A stretch of DNA of 56,279 nucleotides from NCBI GenBank assembly GCA_021811085.1, contig JAJZPQ010000022.1, forward strand, positions 1 to 56,279. Reading direction: 5' to 3'. The notes under the pieces are model-generated. The model worked only from the letters and a program-made list of their open reading frames with translations. It did not search any database and was not told the origin of the DNA. A program made the position numbers and the translations under genes. This DNA is from Pseudomonadota bacterium (GTDB lineage: Bacteria > Pseudomonadota > Gammaproteobacteria > Burkholderiales > SG8-39). Shown piece after piece: positions 20,601 through 28,073 of the stretch; the first letter of the stretch is position 1, and every line of letters begins with the position of its first letter.

Positions 20601-23423
20601 GTTGATGGAACTCGCCGTCAGATTGCCCTGAGTCGAGGTAATGCTCACTGCTCCGCCGGCACCGCCGTTGCTGCCATAGCTGTAGCCGCTGTTGCCGTTG
20701 GCATAAATGCCGATATTTGTCAGGTCGATGTCGCCGGGCGCTTTCACAGTGACCGCACCGACATTGCCCAGAGCGCTGTAGTAGTAATTACTATTGATCG
20801 AGCCGCTTCCGCTGATGCCGCAGAACGTGCTGCCGCTGCACTGCGCGCTCGTGGCGATGTCTGGAGCCGTGGCCGAACCGTTCCAGTTCGCGATCAGCGA
20901 CATGGGAGCGCCGTATTCGGAATACAGGTAGCCGTAGGTAGTACTGGTCCCCGTCGTGCCGAAGGTAATGCTCTTTCCGGCAAAAAGATTCAACTGGCTC
21001 GCGTTGACGTAGTTCGAGTAGCCGCTCAAGACGATGTCGCCGGCAGTCGCAAGCGTAATTGAACTAGCGCTGCCGACGGCCCCCACGCTTCCTGCAGTCG
21101 TACCTGATCCGCCCGACCCGCCCGCGCCACCGTTCGCGGACAAAGACGAGCCCGACAGCACCAGGGATGCGCCGCTCACGCTCAGCGTTCCCGCGTTGCC
21201 ACCCGCACCGCCATTGCCACCGGTTCCGTTATAGACATAGGAGGAGGTGGTGCTGTCGTACGTCTGATACGCGGAACCACCAGTGCCGCCGGCAGCACCG
21301 GCTAGGTTGATTGTTCCGCCCAGGGTGAGCGTTCCTACTGCGCTGAGGGTCACCGTACCGCCTGCCCCGCCAGCGCCGCCCGTTCCGCCGTTCACAGCGC
21401 CGCTGGTGCCATACATCCCCGAGATGCCGCTACCGCCGTTGGCATTGATGTAGCTCGTCGTCAGATTGCCTTGAGTCGAGCTAAGGCTTACTGTTCCTCC
21501 GCCACCGCCGCTGCTGCCATAGTTGGATCCGCTGTTGCCTAAGGCGTAGATGCTGATGTTTGATAAGTTGACGTCGCCAGGCGCTTTCAGGCTTATCGCG
21601 CCCGCATTGACGCTGGAAGTGTAGTAGGGATAACTTTCGATATAGCCGCTTCCGCTGATACCGCAGAAACTGCCCCCGCACTGGCCACTTGTGGCAATGG
21701 CGGGCGTCGTAGTCGACGCACCGTCCCAGTTCGCAAGAAGATTCACGGACGCGCCATAGGAGTACAGGTTGCCGCTGTAACCGCTGGTATCGCCGAAGCC
21801 AATCGCTCCCTTGGACAGCAAATTGGCGTTGCCATAGGTATATATCGAACCGGCGTGGGTGATGCCGCCGCCGGCATAGAGATTCAGGTTGAGTGGTGCG
21901 CTCGTCGAACCGGAGATATAGGCGCCGCCATGTATGGCGATATTGCCGTCCGCATTGAGCGTCAGCGTGCGCGCCCCGCTTCCGCTCGTATAAATATTAA
22001 CGCTGCCTCCACCACTAGTATCCGCGGATCCGTTAACCGTAATGTTTCCGCTACCACCGCTGCCCGAACTGGTGGTAACGGAGACGTTCGTCGTTACCAG
22101 AGATGCGTTGATGTCACCATCGGCGATATTGGAAGTCGAGCCGCTGGGGGCATAAACAGGGCTGCCCGTCGCGCTCGCGTGGATAATCGTTATATCTGCG
22201 GGATCGAGCAGCCAGGTACCCGCACTGCCGTCGGCAGCGCGCGTATCGACCTGCGCTCCCGCCACATCGAGCGAAGCCTTGCCCGAGGTTTCGACCAAGC
22301 CACCGCGCCCGCCGTCTCCGCCTTGCGCCGAAAAATCGCCATGCGCGCTGGTATGCCCATCGGACCAGGCGACGATCAGGCCGCCATCACCCGTCCCGGT
22401 CGCATTCGCCTTCAGGATGGCCGACGATGCGATCGTCGTGGCATCGGCGTTCGCAATGCTGGCATCCTTGCCCTGGTACCCGCCACCCACGAGAATCGTA
22501 CCCCCTTGTGTCTTTCCGGATGCGTCCAGGGCGGCACCATCAGGAACTGCGACTGCAGGGCCGGCAATCTCTATGCGGCCGCCCTGAGCAGCGTCACTCG
22601 TAGCTGAGATCGTCCCGCCGGCGCTTGCGTCTTGGCTCGCCTTGAGGAATACGCGCCCGCCTTCTCTAACCACGCTGCTGGCATTGAGGCTGCCGCTGTT
22701 CTTCACCAGCACCCCTGCCATGCCGATGCGACCGGCTTCGGACACGATCTGCCCGAGGTTGGTGGCCGTGCCCTCGGCACCGGTGATTTCCACCTTGACC
22801 CCGGGCGTACCAGTATCGATCAGATCGACTTTCTGCCCCGCAGCAAGCAGCACTTCTCCATTCGGCGCGTCGATAATGCCGTTGTTCGTCACCGCAGGCG
22901 CAACGAGATAGACGCTGCCTCCGCTCGGGGTAGTAATTTGGCCGTAGTTCTCGACCTTGCCGGCATTGGGCGTCGACTGGAAGTTCAGGCGCGCGGCAAG
23001 GAAGTCTTCGTTCCTGACGTTGAGCGTGCTCGCAACGAATCCGGCGACGTCGACGCGCGCACCCTGGCCCACCATGATTCCCGCAGGGTTCACCAGCCAG
23101 ACACGCCCGTTCGAGCTGAGCGTGCCGAGCAGCACAGAGGGATCGTTGGCGAGGACTCGATTGAGTACGCTGCTGCTCGCGGATAACTGATTAAAGCGTG
23201 TCGTCTCTCCGGCGCCTATGGAAAAGGTGTTCCAATTGATGATGGCGCCGTTGCTGTTGGTAACCGTCAACAGCGTACCTGCTTGATTGAAGCTCGCGCT
23301 GCCGCTCACCACCTGCGGCGCGGTGGGATTCGCCCAGGCCGGCGCAGAGGCGAAGCAGGCGGAAATCGCGGCAGCGATCAGGCGCTTGCGCGCGTGGAAT
23401 CGGGTCGACGCTTTATTGGGCAT
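14640..23423 (-). CDS. Giant TpsA adhesin (filamentous-haemagglutinin-like)
   Basis: A 2,927-residue two-partner-secretion exoprotein. Signal peptide residues 1-31 (cleavage after PAWA), then the TPS secretion domain to about 290 (VVSGSASFNQAGTLLTVTNS, VLNRVLANDPSVLLGTLSSN, LVNPAGIMVGQGARVDVAGF). A Gly/Ala/Ser-rich beta-helix follows to about 2300, rich in GGAGGAGG, with five copies of an AQC/GQC...FCGISG cysteine-pair motif (first at about 580). A YDG-type domain (TNKVYDGTTAASLTPANY) lies at about 2365-2455. The last 70 residues are a Lys/Glu/Asp/Ala tail ending KKLATCG. Start ATG 23423; the frame is open to 23540, but the signal peptide fixes the start. Secreted by the TpsB encoded immediately upstream. 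Confidence 0.92.
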   Translation of the reverse strand: MPNKASTRFHARKRLIAAAISACFASAPAWANPTAPQVVSGSASFNQAGTLLTVTNSNGAIINWNTFSIGAGETTRFNQLSASSSVLNRVLANDPSVLLGTLSSNGRVWLVNPAGIMVGQGARVDVAGFVASTLNVRNEDFLAARLNFQSTPNAGKVENYGQITTPSGGSVYLVAPAVTNNGIIDAPNGEVLLAAGQKVDLIDTGTPGVKVEITGAEGTATNLGQIVSEAGRIGMAGVLVKNSGSLNASSVVREGGRVFLKASQDASAGGTISATSDAAQGGRIEIAGPAVAVPDGAALDASGKTQGGTILVGGGYQGKDASIANADATTIASSAILKANATGTGDGGLIVAWSDGHTSAHGDFSAQGGDGGRGGLVETSGKASLDVAGAQVDTRAADGSAGTWLLDPADITIIHASATGSPVYAPSGSTSNIADGDINASLVTTNVSVTTSSGSGGSGNITVNGSADTSGGGSVNIYTSGSGARTLTLNADGNIAIHGGAYISGSTSAPLNLNLYAGGGITHAGSIYTYGNANLLSKGAIGFGDTSGYSGNLYSYGASVNLLANWDGASTTTPAIATSGQCGGSFCGISGSGYIESYPYYTSSVNAGAISLKAPGDVNLSNISIYALGNSGSNYGSSGGGGGTVSLSSTQGNLTTSYINANGGSGISGMYGTSGAVNGGTGGAGGAGGTVTLSAVGTLTLGGTINLAGAAGGTGGSAYQTYDSTTSSYVYNGTGGNGGAGGNAGTLSVSGASLVLSGSSLSANGGAGGSGGSGTTAGSVGAVGSASSITLATAGDIVLSGYSNYVNASQLNLFAGKSITFGTTGTSTTYGYLYSEYGAPMSLIANWNGSATAPDIATSAQCSGSTFCGISGSGSINSNYYYSALGNVGAVTVKAPGDIDLTNIGIYANGNSGYSYGSNGGAGGAVSITSTQGNLTASSINASGGSGSSGMYGTSSAVNGGTGGAGGVGGTVSLSAAGTLTLGGWINVGGGSGGYGGSAYQTYDSTTSSYVYNGTGGNGGAGGNAGTLSVNGASLVLSGANLNAVGGSGGSGGQGTAAGSLGAIGTASPITLATAGDILLTGYSNYVNASQLNLFAGKSITFGTTGTSTTYGYLYSDYGTPISLIANWNGSTTAPDIAASGQCSGSTYCGISGSGSINTNWSYYYNSLAIAGAVTLNAPGNIDLTNIGIYANGGYGYNSGSVGGAGGAVGITSTNGNLTIGSIDVSGGSGGYGVSGNSSASNGGAGGAGGAGGTINLSAAGTLNLVGSTSANGGYGGSGGSGSSTYDSTTYTYNFSGTGGNGGVGGNAGTINASGTSLVLSGASLSANGGSGGTGGQGTTLGSSGVGGTGGNITLTATTGDLTTGYNINAIGGSGGYGVGGTSSVVNGGTGGAGGAGGTIGLNAAGTLTLSGMTNVSGGYGGSGANGYYPYNSSTQTYAYSGTGGNGGAGGNAGTLSVNGASLVLSAANLNAVGGTGGPGGSGTTAGTAGANGGASAITLSTAGEITVTGSDWVNASQLNLFAGKSITFGTAATSTASATSGYLSSGYYGYYGAAASTPISLLANWDGVSTMNPTIATTGQCAGSTFCGISGSGAIDTNYYYNNNGNASAITLKAAGDIDLTNIGISANGSYYYYTNASLAGGAGGAVSITSTQGNVTTSSIDAGGGGGGPGTTGTSSAVDGGPGGAGGAGGTVSLNAAGTLTLGGWTNVAGGYGGQGGVGYYDSSLSSPAYTSAGGAGGAGGNAGTLSVRGASVVASGANLNAYGGGGGSSGQGTTLGSSGVGGAGGNITLTATTGDLATGQIVATGGSGGYGASGISSAVTGAKGAAGGSGGVVSLNAAGGLLLSGYIDASGGHGGSGGNGYYDYSLATPAYSSAGGAGGAGGNAGAIALSGASITLDNANIRVLGGYPGMDNTNNTNGMAAGAAGTFGADNTLQLAATGDITVLGYNNLAASKVALLAGKAITLGSGASGINGDINSTGTDTLLVANWNGSAGTPDVASAAQCGAAFCGISGIGSISNGYDYYNEYYYTGNLQNQNGGTITLKAAGPIDLSAISINSIGGGGNSYYYLGTQEAGNGGVVTIISTQGDVTLGDVNVVGGYGRYSTSGTATDPNGGAGGAGGAGGSINASASGSLILSGHVDASGGGGGSGGDGYYDYSLAIPAYTGAGGMGGAGGNAGTMNLSGASIVLSGASLSATGGPGGAGGYGDTPGQAGSAGTGGNLALSATGNVNLDSASYIFTGGNLMLKSAGSLSISDTIDADGSVALVAGGDLTLGSGAAITASATGGALVLAASGNFINNAGTSALFTPNGNWLVYSTNPTLDTKGGLAADFKQYGMSYTGVPYAGPGTGNGFIYSVAPAITASLTGSTNKVYDGTTAASLTPANYTLTGGLDGDTIVLDNPATGAYADKNVGTGKNVSTNVTLIGATNGTANVYGYTLASPTASGAIGSITQRPLSKWNGTSGGLWSDPNNWDAIPDGANVLAVSIPSVATGGGFQVTYDTSAGSTSLQTLTSAQTLALTGGSLTISGKLDTAGFTQSGGTLGGTGNLSVNNNFSQTGGTITLTGSASAAITQAMGDLVIQNLTAPTVALTALAGGVSQSGPIVAPVLITKSVTGTNLTDTGNQIGSFSATNSGAGAIVLTSQGALSLAGIDNKGGSVTLSADSVVTASSQVSATSDVNAEVTGDIKLNDGSSFVAGNDIRLTLKGASSTLYLNEQSGSVPSYLWAKAPSTIYLDYTARTSGGLVVDGAAMDVNTFKTSANSSGLFYGQSMTPAALDAGLGVTGIARPPAVSQAVEQTIATVTSTITSSTTAATTTATATTDTTAVVAPPPPAPATTSGTLLLGDTNQTVGGTAGTFGGSPTPADTSSGAPAASTSGAQGDKPADDKAASAKKDDKKEDDKKKEEEAQPKKADKPAAKKLATCG
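17300..21760 (-). repeat. Long internal repeats of the adhesin gene, 843-bp period
   Basis: The conserved block CCGCTGATGCCGCA (encoding CGISG on the minus strand) begins at 21652 (one base variant), 20809, 19966, 18649 and 17380. The first two spacings are exactly 843 bp (281 codons), the others 1317 and 1269 bp, all multiples of three. The 843-bp units are nearly identical over long stretches; the longer units hold extra copies of a Gly-rich subrepeat of roughly 140-160 residues. High identity means recombination can change the number of units, and it also makes this region prone to assembly errors. Confidence 0.85.
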
Positions 23424-23529
23424 GGTGTACCCCCTATGTTTTGCGGCTTGCGATTGCTGCCCTGCAGAATCGCAGACCCCTCCCGACGCTCGGCATGGCA
23501 AATGCCGGCGCGCCGGCAATGCACATGGT

Positions 23530-25188
23530 CTAGAACGCAATCATCAGATTGAAATGGCCGCGCCAGTCGCCCTGCTCCTTGGTTCCAGGCGGGCCGCCAT
23601 CGAGCACTTGCGCCAAGTCGAAGCGCAGACTGACGTCTTTACCCAAGGCATAGCGCAGGCCCGCACCTGCGCTGGCTATGCCGATATTAGTCGGCGTGAG
23701 CGATCCTGTAGGTGCGTTATGGTTGTAGCCGTGCGCGACGTCAAAAAACATCAGTGCGCGCAAGCTGCCGCGCAAGCCGGTCGCCTTCACCAGCTCGGGG
23801 GTGTAGATCTCGGCGTTTACCACATAACCGCTGTCGGCCGAGGCCGCGCGCTCGTTGAACCCGCGCACGGCAGTAGAGCCCGCGAGCCCCAGTTGCTCGG
23901 CCGCGACCACGGGATTACCCGCGTATTGGCCGTTCGCAGCCAGACGAAGCTGCCAATCGGATGGGAACGCCCTGAGGTAGCTCCCGCCCAGGCGTACGAT
24001 GCTGAAATCGTCGCGCGTCGGCCGGTTGCCCGAAGTTAGATAGGAGTAGTGGTCGGTGGCGCCATCGAGATTGGTGTATTGCGAGCCCAGCGCCAAGTTA
24101 TGCGCAATGCCGATGCTATATTCGAACAGATGGCTCGCGCCCTGCCGCTGGCCGGTATAGGTGAGGCTCACCGGGCGCGTGGTGTAAGGCACACAACTCG
24201 CGATAGGCGGCGTCGGTGGATCGATGCTTGCCGGCGTACCCGCCGTGGTGCAGGTCGAATCGATGAACTTGTAATCAAATCCCAAAATGAGCTTCGAGCT
24301 GTATTCGCCGCGGCGCGGAAAGTAATGGTTCCAGCGCACGCCGAATACATCGCCCTTGCCCACGATGCCTAGCGCCCCGCCCAGAGTAGGCGAGGTGCTG
24401 GGAGTGTTCACGCTCGACTTGCCGTAGATCAAGTCGAGACTGTCGCCGATTCCGTAAAAGGGAACACGATAGCCCAAGCTGAATATATCGACCCGCACGC
24501 CCGCCGGTGCGTCTGCCGATCCGGTGTAAGCCAGGGTCAGCGTCTGGTCGCGGTTAAAGAGATTGGCGTTCTGGTAGGCCACGCCTACGCGCGAGACGCC
24601 CGTGGCCTCGGTACCCGTGGAATCCGCAGTGACGAAGATCCGCTGCGAGTTTTCTTCTGTGACCGAGACTTTTGCGTCGACCTTGCCTTCTTCCTCGCTC
24701 ACGCCGAGGGTCACCCCCACTTGCTTCGCCGGGCTCTCGTTGGCTAGTTGAATCGCCTCCGACATCTGGCGCAGATTGGGCGCGCGACCTTCCTTCAGTT
24801 GCGGCAGACTCGCCCGGATGTTGGCATCGTCGAAATACTTGTTACCGCTGATGACGACCTTGCCGATGACGCCTTCGGTGACCTGCAGACGCACTACGCC
24901 ACTAGTGAGCTCCTGTTCCGGCACATACACCTGCACCGTGCTGAAACCGGCCCGGCGATAGACGTTCTCGAGCGCTTCGAGCGCCTTCTGGATATCGCCA
25001 TACACCCGCCGCGGACCTACAAGAGGGGCTACCGCGGCCTGCACGTCGGCTTCAGGTAATAGGGTATTGCCTTCAATCTGGAATCGGACGATATTGAAAT
25101 GTTCGTCTTGAGCCCAACAGATGCCGGCGAATGCGGCCATCAGGGAAAATGCCAGAGCGCAAACGCAGACCAGAGCTTTTCTCGTCAT
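23530..25188 (-). CDS. TpsB outer-membrane transporter (ShlB/FhaC family)
   Basis: A 552-residue protein: signal peptide (VCVCALAFSLMAAFAGICWA), POTRA_2 domain (FNIVRFQIEGNTLLPEADVQ to GVVRLQVTEGVIGKVVI), second POTRA (VVISGNKYFDDANIRASLP), then a 16-strand-type barrel. The conserved loop-6 motif AVRGFNERAAS is present, and the C-terminus HFNLMIAF ends with an aromatic residue as in outer-membrane proteins. It moves the TpsA adhesin across the outer membrane by recognising its TPS domain. Start ATG 25188 precedes the signal peptide; the frame upstream to 25263 does not fit. It is the first gene of the tpsB-tpsA-fecR operon (106 nt to tpsA). Confidence 0.93.
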   Translation of the reverse strand: MTRKALVCVCALAFSLMAAFAGICWAQDEHFNIVRFQIEGNTLLPEADVQAAVAPLVGPRRVYGDIQKALEALENVYRRAGFSTVQVYVPEQELTSGVVRLQVTEGVIGKVVISGNKYFDDANIRASLPQLKEGRAPNLRQMSEAIQLANESPAKQVGVTLGVSEEEGKVDAKVSVTEENSQRIFVTADSTGTEATGVSRVGVAYQNANLFNRDQTLTLAYTGSADAPAGVRVDIFSLGYRVPFYGIGDSLDLIYGKSSVNTPSTSPTLGGALGIVGKGDVFGVRWNHYFPRRGEYSSKLILGFDYKFIDSTCTTAGTPASIDPPTPPIASCVPYTTRPVSLTYTGQRQGASHLFEYSIGIAHNLALGSQYTNLDGATDHYSYLTSGNRPTRDDFSIVRLGGSYLRAFPSDWQLRLAANGQYAGNPVVAAEQLGLAGSTAVRGFNERAASADSGYVVNAEIYTPELVKATGLRGSLRALMFFDVAHGYNHNAPTGSLTPTNIGIASAGAGLRYALGKDVSLRFDLAQVLDGGPPGTKEQGDWRGHFNLMIAF

Positions 25189-25567
25189 TGTCCATCTCCC
25201 TTGGCAAATTGCAGCCCGCCCAAATTCGCGCACCGGGGCTTCAGCTGCTTTGCCTATTGCCATTAATTAGGCGCATTGACGGAGCAAAAAGTCAATAGAC
25301 CAACCGGCGGTCATCTAAAAACGCCGACTTACGGCCAGGATCTGGCAATTTCGCCGGCGGGGTAAACCGAACCTAAGCGCCACCGCGCCTTATCTGCGTG
25401 CCACTTCGCCAAAGTCCGGCTGTCCACAACAACGTACCCGTAGCACACGACGCCGGTTTGAGTTTTATCAATAATCTGCGACGTCCAGCACTTGTCCCAT
25501 TGCAGTTCGAGATGTTCCAACACCCATGGCTGTCGCACACTACAATAACGGAAACTGCCAAGAGCGC
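25189..25567. other. Intergenic region upstream of tps operon
   Basis: This 379-bp region should hold the promoter of the leftward tps operon and that of the rightward YkgJ-like gene. On the minus strand TTGAC..GTCAA form a 5-bp inverted repeat (25295-25276) near a TAATTA stretch, a possible promoter or operator but weak. A GTG-started minus frame of 69 codons (25538-25329, VRQPWVLEHLELQWDKCWTS) has no ribosome binding site and no recognisable family; I do not consider it well supported. Confidence 0.4.
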
Positions 25568-25957
25568 ATGAATATGAATAGCTGTGACGGATGCACCGCC
25601 TGCTGCAAAACCATGAAAATCCAGGAGCTGAACAAGCCGGCGGACACTTGGTGCCAGCACTGCACGATCGGGGAGGGTTGCGGCATTTACGACACCCGGC
25701 CCGAATCCTGCCGCGTGTACGAGTGCATCTGGCTGCAAACCCAGCGCGGAGCCAAGCCGCTCGCCCTGGAGCTGCGGCCCGACAAATCGCGCGTCGTCAT
25801 GGGCGTAACGAACCAGGGTGACGACCTGGTGCTCTACCTCAGCCCCGACCGGCCCGACGCCTGGAAACGCGGCGGAATCGCCAGGATCGTCGCCGAGACG
25901 CGGGCGAAGGGCTTTACCGTCATGATCAAGTGCGGGGATCGGCTGCAGACGCTGTAA
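25568..25957 (+). CDS. YkgJ-like cysteine-cluster protein
   Basis: A 129-residue protein of the putative zinc/iron-chelating CxxCxxCC family: CDGCTACCKTM at the start, then WCQHCTIGEGCGIYDTRPES with CRVYEC. These eight or more Cys fit the YkgJ/UPF0153 pattern. The C-terminal half contains RVVMGVTNQGDDLVLYLSPD. The biochemical role is not known. Start 25568 (MNMNSC) has a weak AAGAG site; ATG 25574 is also possible. Confidence 0.8.
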   Translation: MNMNSCDGCTACCKTMKIQELNKPADTWCQHCTIGEGCGIYDTRPESCRVYECIWLQTQRGAKPLALELRPDKSRVVMGVTNQGDDLVLYLSPDRPDAWKRGGIARIVAETRAKGFTVMIKCGDRLQTL

Positions 25958-26023
25958 GCGGCGCTGCGCGCAAATTCGATCCCCTGCTCCAGATCCTCGC
26001 GGCCGGTTAAGTTCCGAACGCGC

Positions 26024-26500
26024 CTAGGGGTGGTCGAGAGTGCGCATATCGGGCACGACGAACTCGCCTTGCAAGGACAGCAATTCGCCGCGGTGCAGGC
26101 GGGCCAGTTTGTTGAGCACCTTCTCGCCTTTTTCCCGCACGCGGATTTCGATGCGCCGACGGTCCTCGGACGACCTGCGGCGCTCGACCAGACCTTGTTT
26201 TTCGCAGCGCGAAACCAAGGCGACCACGCCGTGGTGCTGGGCCTGCAAGCGCTCCGCGAGTTCTCCGATTGTCGCCCAGTCGCGGCCGGGGTAGCCCTTG
26301 ATTTGCAGCAGCAACAGATATTGCAGCGGCTGAATCCCGTGCTGCCGGGCGAGTTGTTCACTGAAACGGACGAATTTCCGGACTTGATAGCGAAAATCGG
26401 CAAGCGTTTCGAAATCCTGCTTGTTCAAAGGGCGGGCGTCAGTTCGGGGCACGGCATATCCATCAGGCGATAAATGCGACGGCCCTGCATGGTGGCTCAA
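26024..26500 (-). CDS. MarR family transcriptional regulator
   Basis: A 158-residue protein with a typical MarR winged helix: FVRFSEQLARQHGIQPLQYL, WATIGELAERLQAQHHGVVA (recognition helix), LVSRCEKQGLVERRRSSEDR then RRIEIRVREKG in the wing. Length and the DRR-x-x-x-I/V wing fit the family. The first 25 residues are not part of the fold, so the true start may be downstream. The ligand and targets cannot be inferred; the neighbouring cyclase gene lies in the same direction about 100 bp upstream but is probably separate. Confidence 0.85.
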   Translation of the reverse strand: MSHHAGPSHLSPDGYAVPRTDARPLNKQDFETLADFRYQVRKFVRFSEQLARQHGIQPLQYLLLLQIKGYPGRDWATIGELAERLQAQHHGVVALVSRCEKQGLVERRRSSEDRRRIEIRVREKGEKVLNKLARLHRGELLSLQGEFVVPDMRTLDHP

Positions 26501-26606
26501 TACGCTCGCGTTGACAAGCGCTGCGCGCGAGCAGCGCAGAACGTCAAGGCATCGGCGCGATCTGCAGCAGCAGCCAGGCCAGCAGGCCCGCCAAACGCTC
26601 TGCTTT

Positions 26607-27845
26607 TTACGGATCCGGCGGCGCCGGTTGCTGCTTTTTCGCCGTCAGATAATAGGTCCGCATCAGCCCTTTCCCTTTGATCTCGATGCCGCCGCGTTCC
26701 ACAAATGCGAACTCATTGCCCAAGCGCGAGCGCACTTCCTCGGTCACATGGATGCGCCCGGTTTCCGCCGACGATTCCATGCGGCTGGCGATGTTGACCG
26801 CGTCGCCCCAAATGTCATAGGCAAACTTCTTCTGGCCGATCACGCCCGCAACGGCCGGGCCGGTGTGCACGCCGATGCGCATCCTGACCGGATTTCCGTC
26901 CGGGTAACGCATGCCCTCGACGATCCTGAGTGCCTCCAGCGCAAACTCGGCGAGTCCATGCAGGGTTCCGCTCGCCGCGCCAGTCATGGCCATGTATTCA
27001 TCGCCGATAGTCTTGATTTTTTCGACGCCGTACACGTCGCACAGCCGGTCGAGCGGCACAAAAATGTTCTGCAGCAGTTCAAGTACGCGTTCCGGCATGT
27101 AACGGCTGGCAAATCCGGTGAACTCGACTATGTCGGCAATAAGGATATTCACCTCGGGCAGGTTCTCCGCCGGCGCCTGTTTGCCGGCACGCAGATGCGG
27201 GGCGATCCTGGGCGGCATTACGTTCAGCAGCAGTCCGTCCGCCGTATGCTTTTCCTGCAGCACCTGCTGGTACAAGTTGCTCTTCTCCACCACGACCGAC
27301 AAATGCCCGGCAATGAGTTTGAAGATTTCGACGTGCACGTCCCGGTACGCATTGACCTCGCGGCTGGAAAAGAACATGAACCCGATCGGTTTCCCCGTCG
27401 AAAATAGCGGGCAAGTCAGGCTCGAACGTATTCCTTCGGCGAGCAGCATCTGCGTGGATTCCGAGCGCGGATGGGCGCGCAGATACGCAGCCAAATCGTT
27501 GATGATCCGCGGCTCGCCCGATGTAATGATGGACTGAAGACTGCTTTCCCGTAGCAGCCCGGAATATCCGACGCGCAGCACCGTCATTTCCGGCGCGTCG
27601 GAGCGCAGCCAGCGCGCACGCGCCAGGCGGCCATCGCTTTCTATGAAGACGACGCTGAGGCGGTTGTAGGGAAGCACGGTCTGCAGCGTGACATACGCCT
27701 TTTCCAGGACTTCGTCGAGCAGAAGGCCCATGTTGATTTCATGCGTGAGCTGCAGCAGCGCATACAATTCCTTAAAGCGCAGGTCGACGAAGGCAGACAT
27801 TTCCTGCAGCGAGCGCGCCAACCTGCCGATGCCCCCCACGTCCAA
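26607..27845 (-). CDS. GAF-domain class III adenylate cyclase
   Basis: A 412-residue protein: N-terminal GAF sensor domain (about 30-195, LLDEVLEKAYVTLQTVLPYN, SLTCPLFSTGKPIGFMFFSS), a linker helix, and a class III cyclase domain (about 225-400). Metal-binding Asp residues lie in ILIADIVEFTGF and IGDEYMA. The substrate-specificity pair is Lys (KIKTIGDEY) and Asp (AYDIWGDAVNIASRME), which favours ATP, and the transition-state Asn/Arg lie in VNIASR. So cAMP synthesis controlled by a soluble ligand of the GAF domain is likely. The first start in frame is TTG 27845, with an in-frame stop shortly upstream; ATG 27800 is an alternative. Confidence 0.86.
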   Translation of the reverse strand: MDVGGIGRLARSLQEMSAFVDLRFKELYALLQLTHEINMGLLLDEVLEKAYVTLQTVLPYNRLSVVFIESDGRLARARWLRSDAPEMTVLRVGYSGLLRESSLQSIITSGEPRIINDLAAYLRAHPRSESTQMLLAEGIRSSLTCPLFSTGKPIGFMFFSSREVNAYRDVHVEIFKLIAGHLSVVVEKSNLYQQVLQEKHTADGLLLNVMPPRIAPHLRAGKQAPAENLPEVNILIADIVEFTGFASRYMPERVLELLQNIFVPLDRLCDVYGVEKIKTIGDEYMAMTGAASGTLHGLAEFALEALRIVEGMRYPDGNPVRMRIGVHTGPAVAGVIGQKKFAYDIWGDAVNIASRMESSAETGRIHVTEEVRSRLGNEFAFVERGGIEIKGKGLMRTYYLTAKKQQPAPPDP

Positions 27846-28073
27846 AGCCAGATCTTCGAGTTCCTGCGCGGCATCGGAGCCGTTTTCGGCCGAGCCAGGT
27901 TAGGCGCGGGGGAATCGCTTTCATCGGGAATGGCTAAATCATGCTGCGCTTGGTTCGGAAATGCGGTGTTACGCAAGACAAATTATGCGCGCTGCGCCAG
28001 GACTTTTCCCGTGAATACCGCACACCGGCACGCGCCGGGCGCAAATACCGCCCCGCGCGCGCTTAGGTCTGGC

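Noticed and set aside
16726-21234. Several plus-strand frames rich in PPAPPAPP, repeated every 843 bp
   Set aside because: They are the complement of GGAGGAGG repeats in the adhesin gene, not separate Pro-rich genes.
17300-21760. Regular repeats that could suggest a CRISPR array
   Set aside because: Units are hundreds of bases, stay in one reading frame and encode the adhesin; there are no short repeats with unique spacers and no cas genes.
25329-25538. 69-codon minus-strand frame in the tps upstream region
   Set aside because: GTG start without ribosome binding site, no family, no coupling to neighbours.
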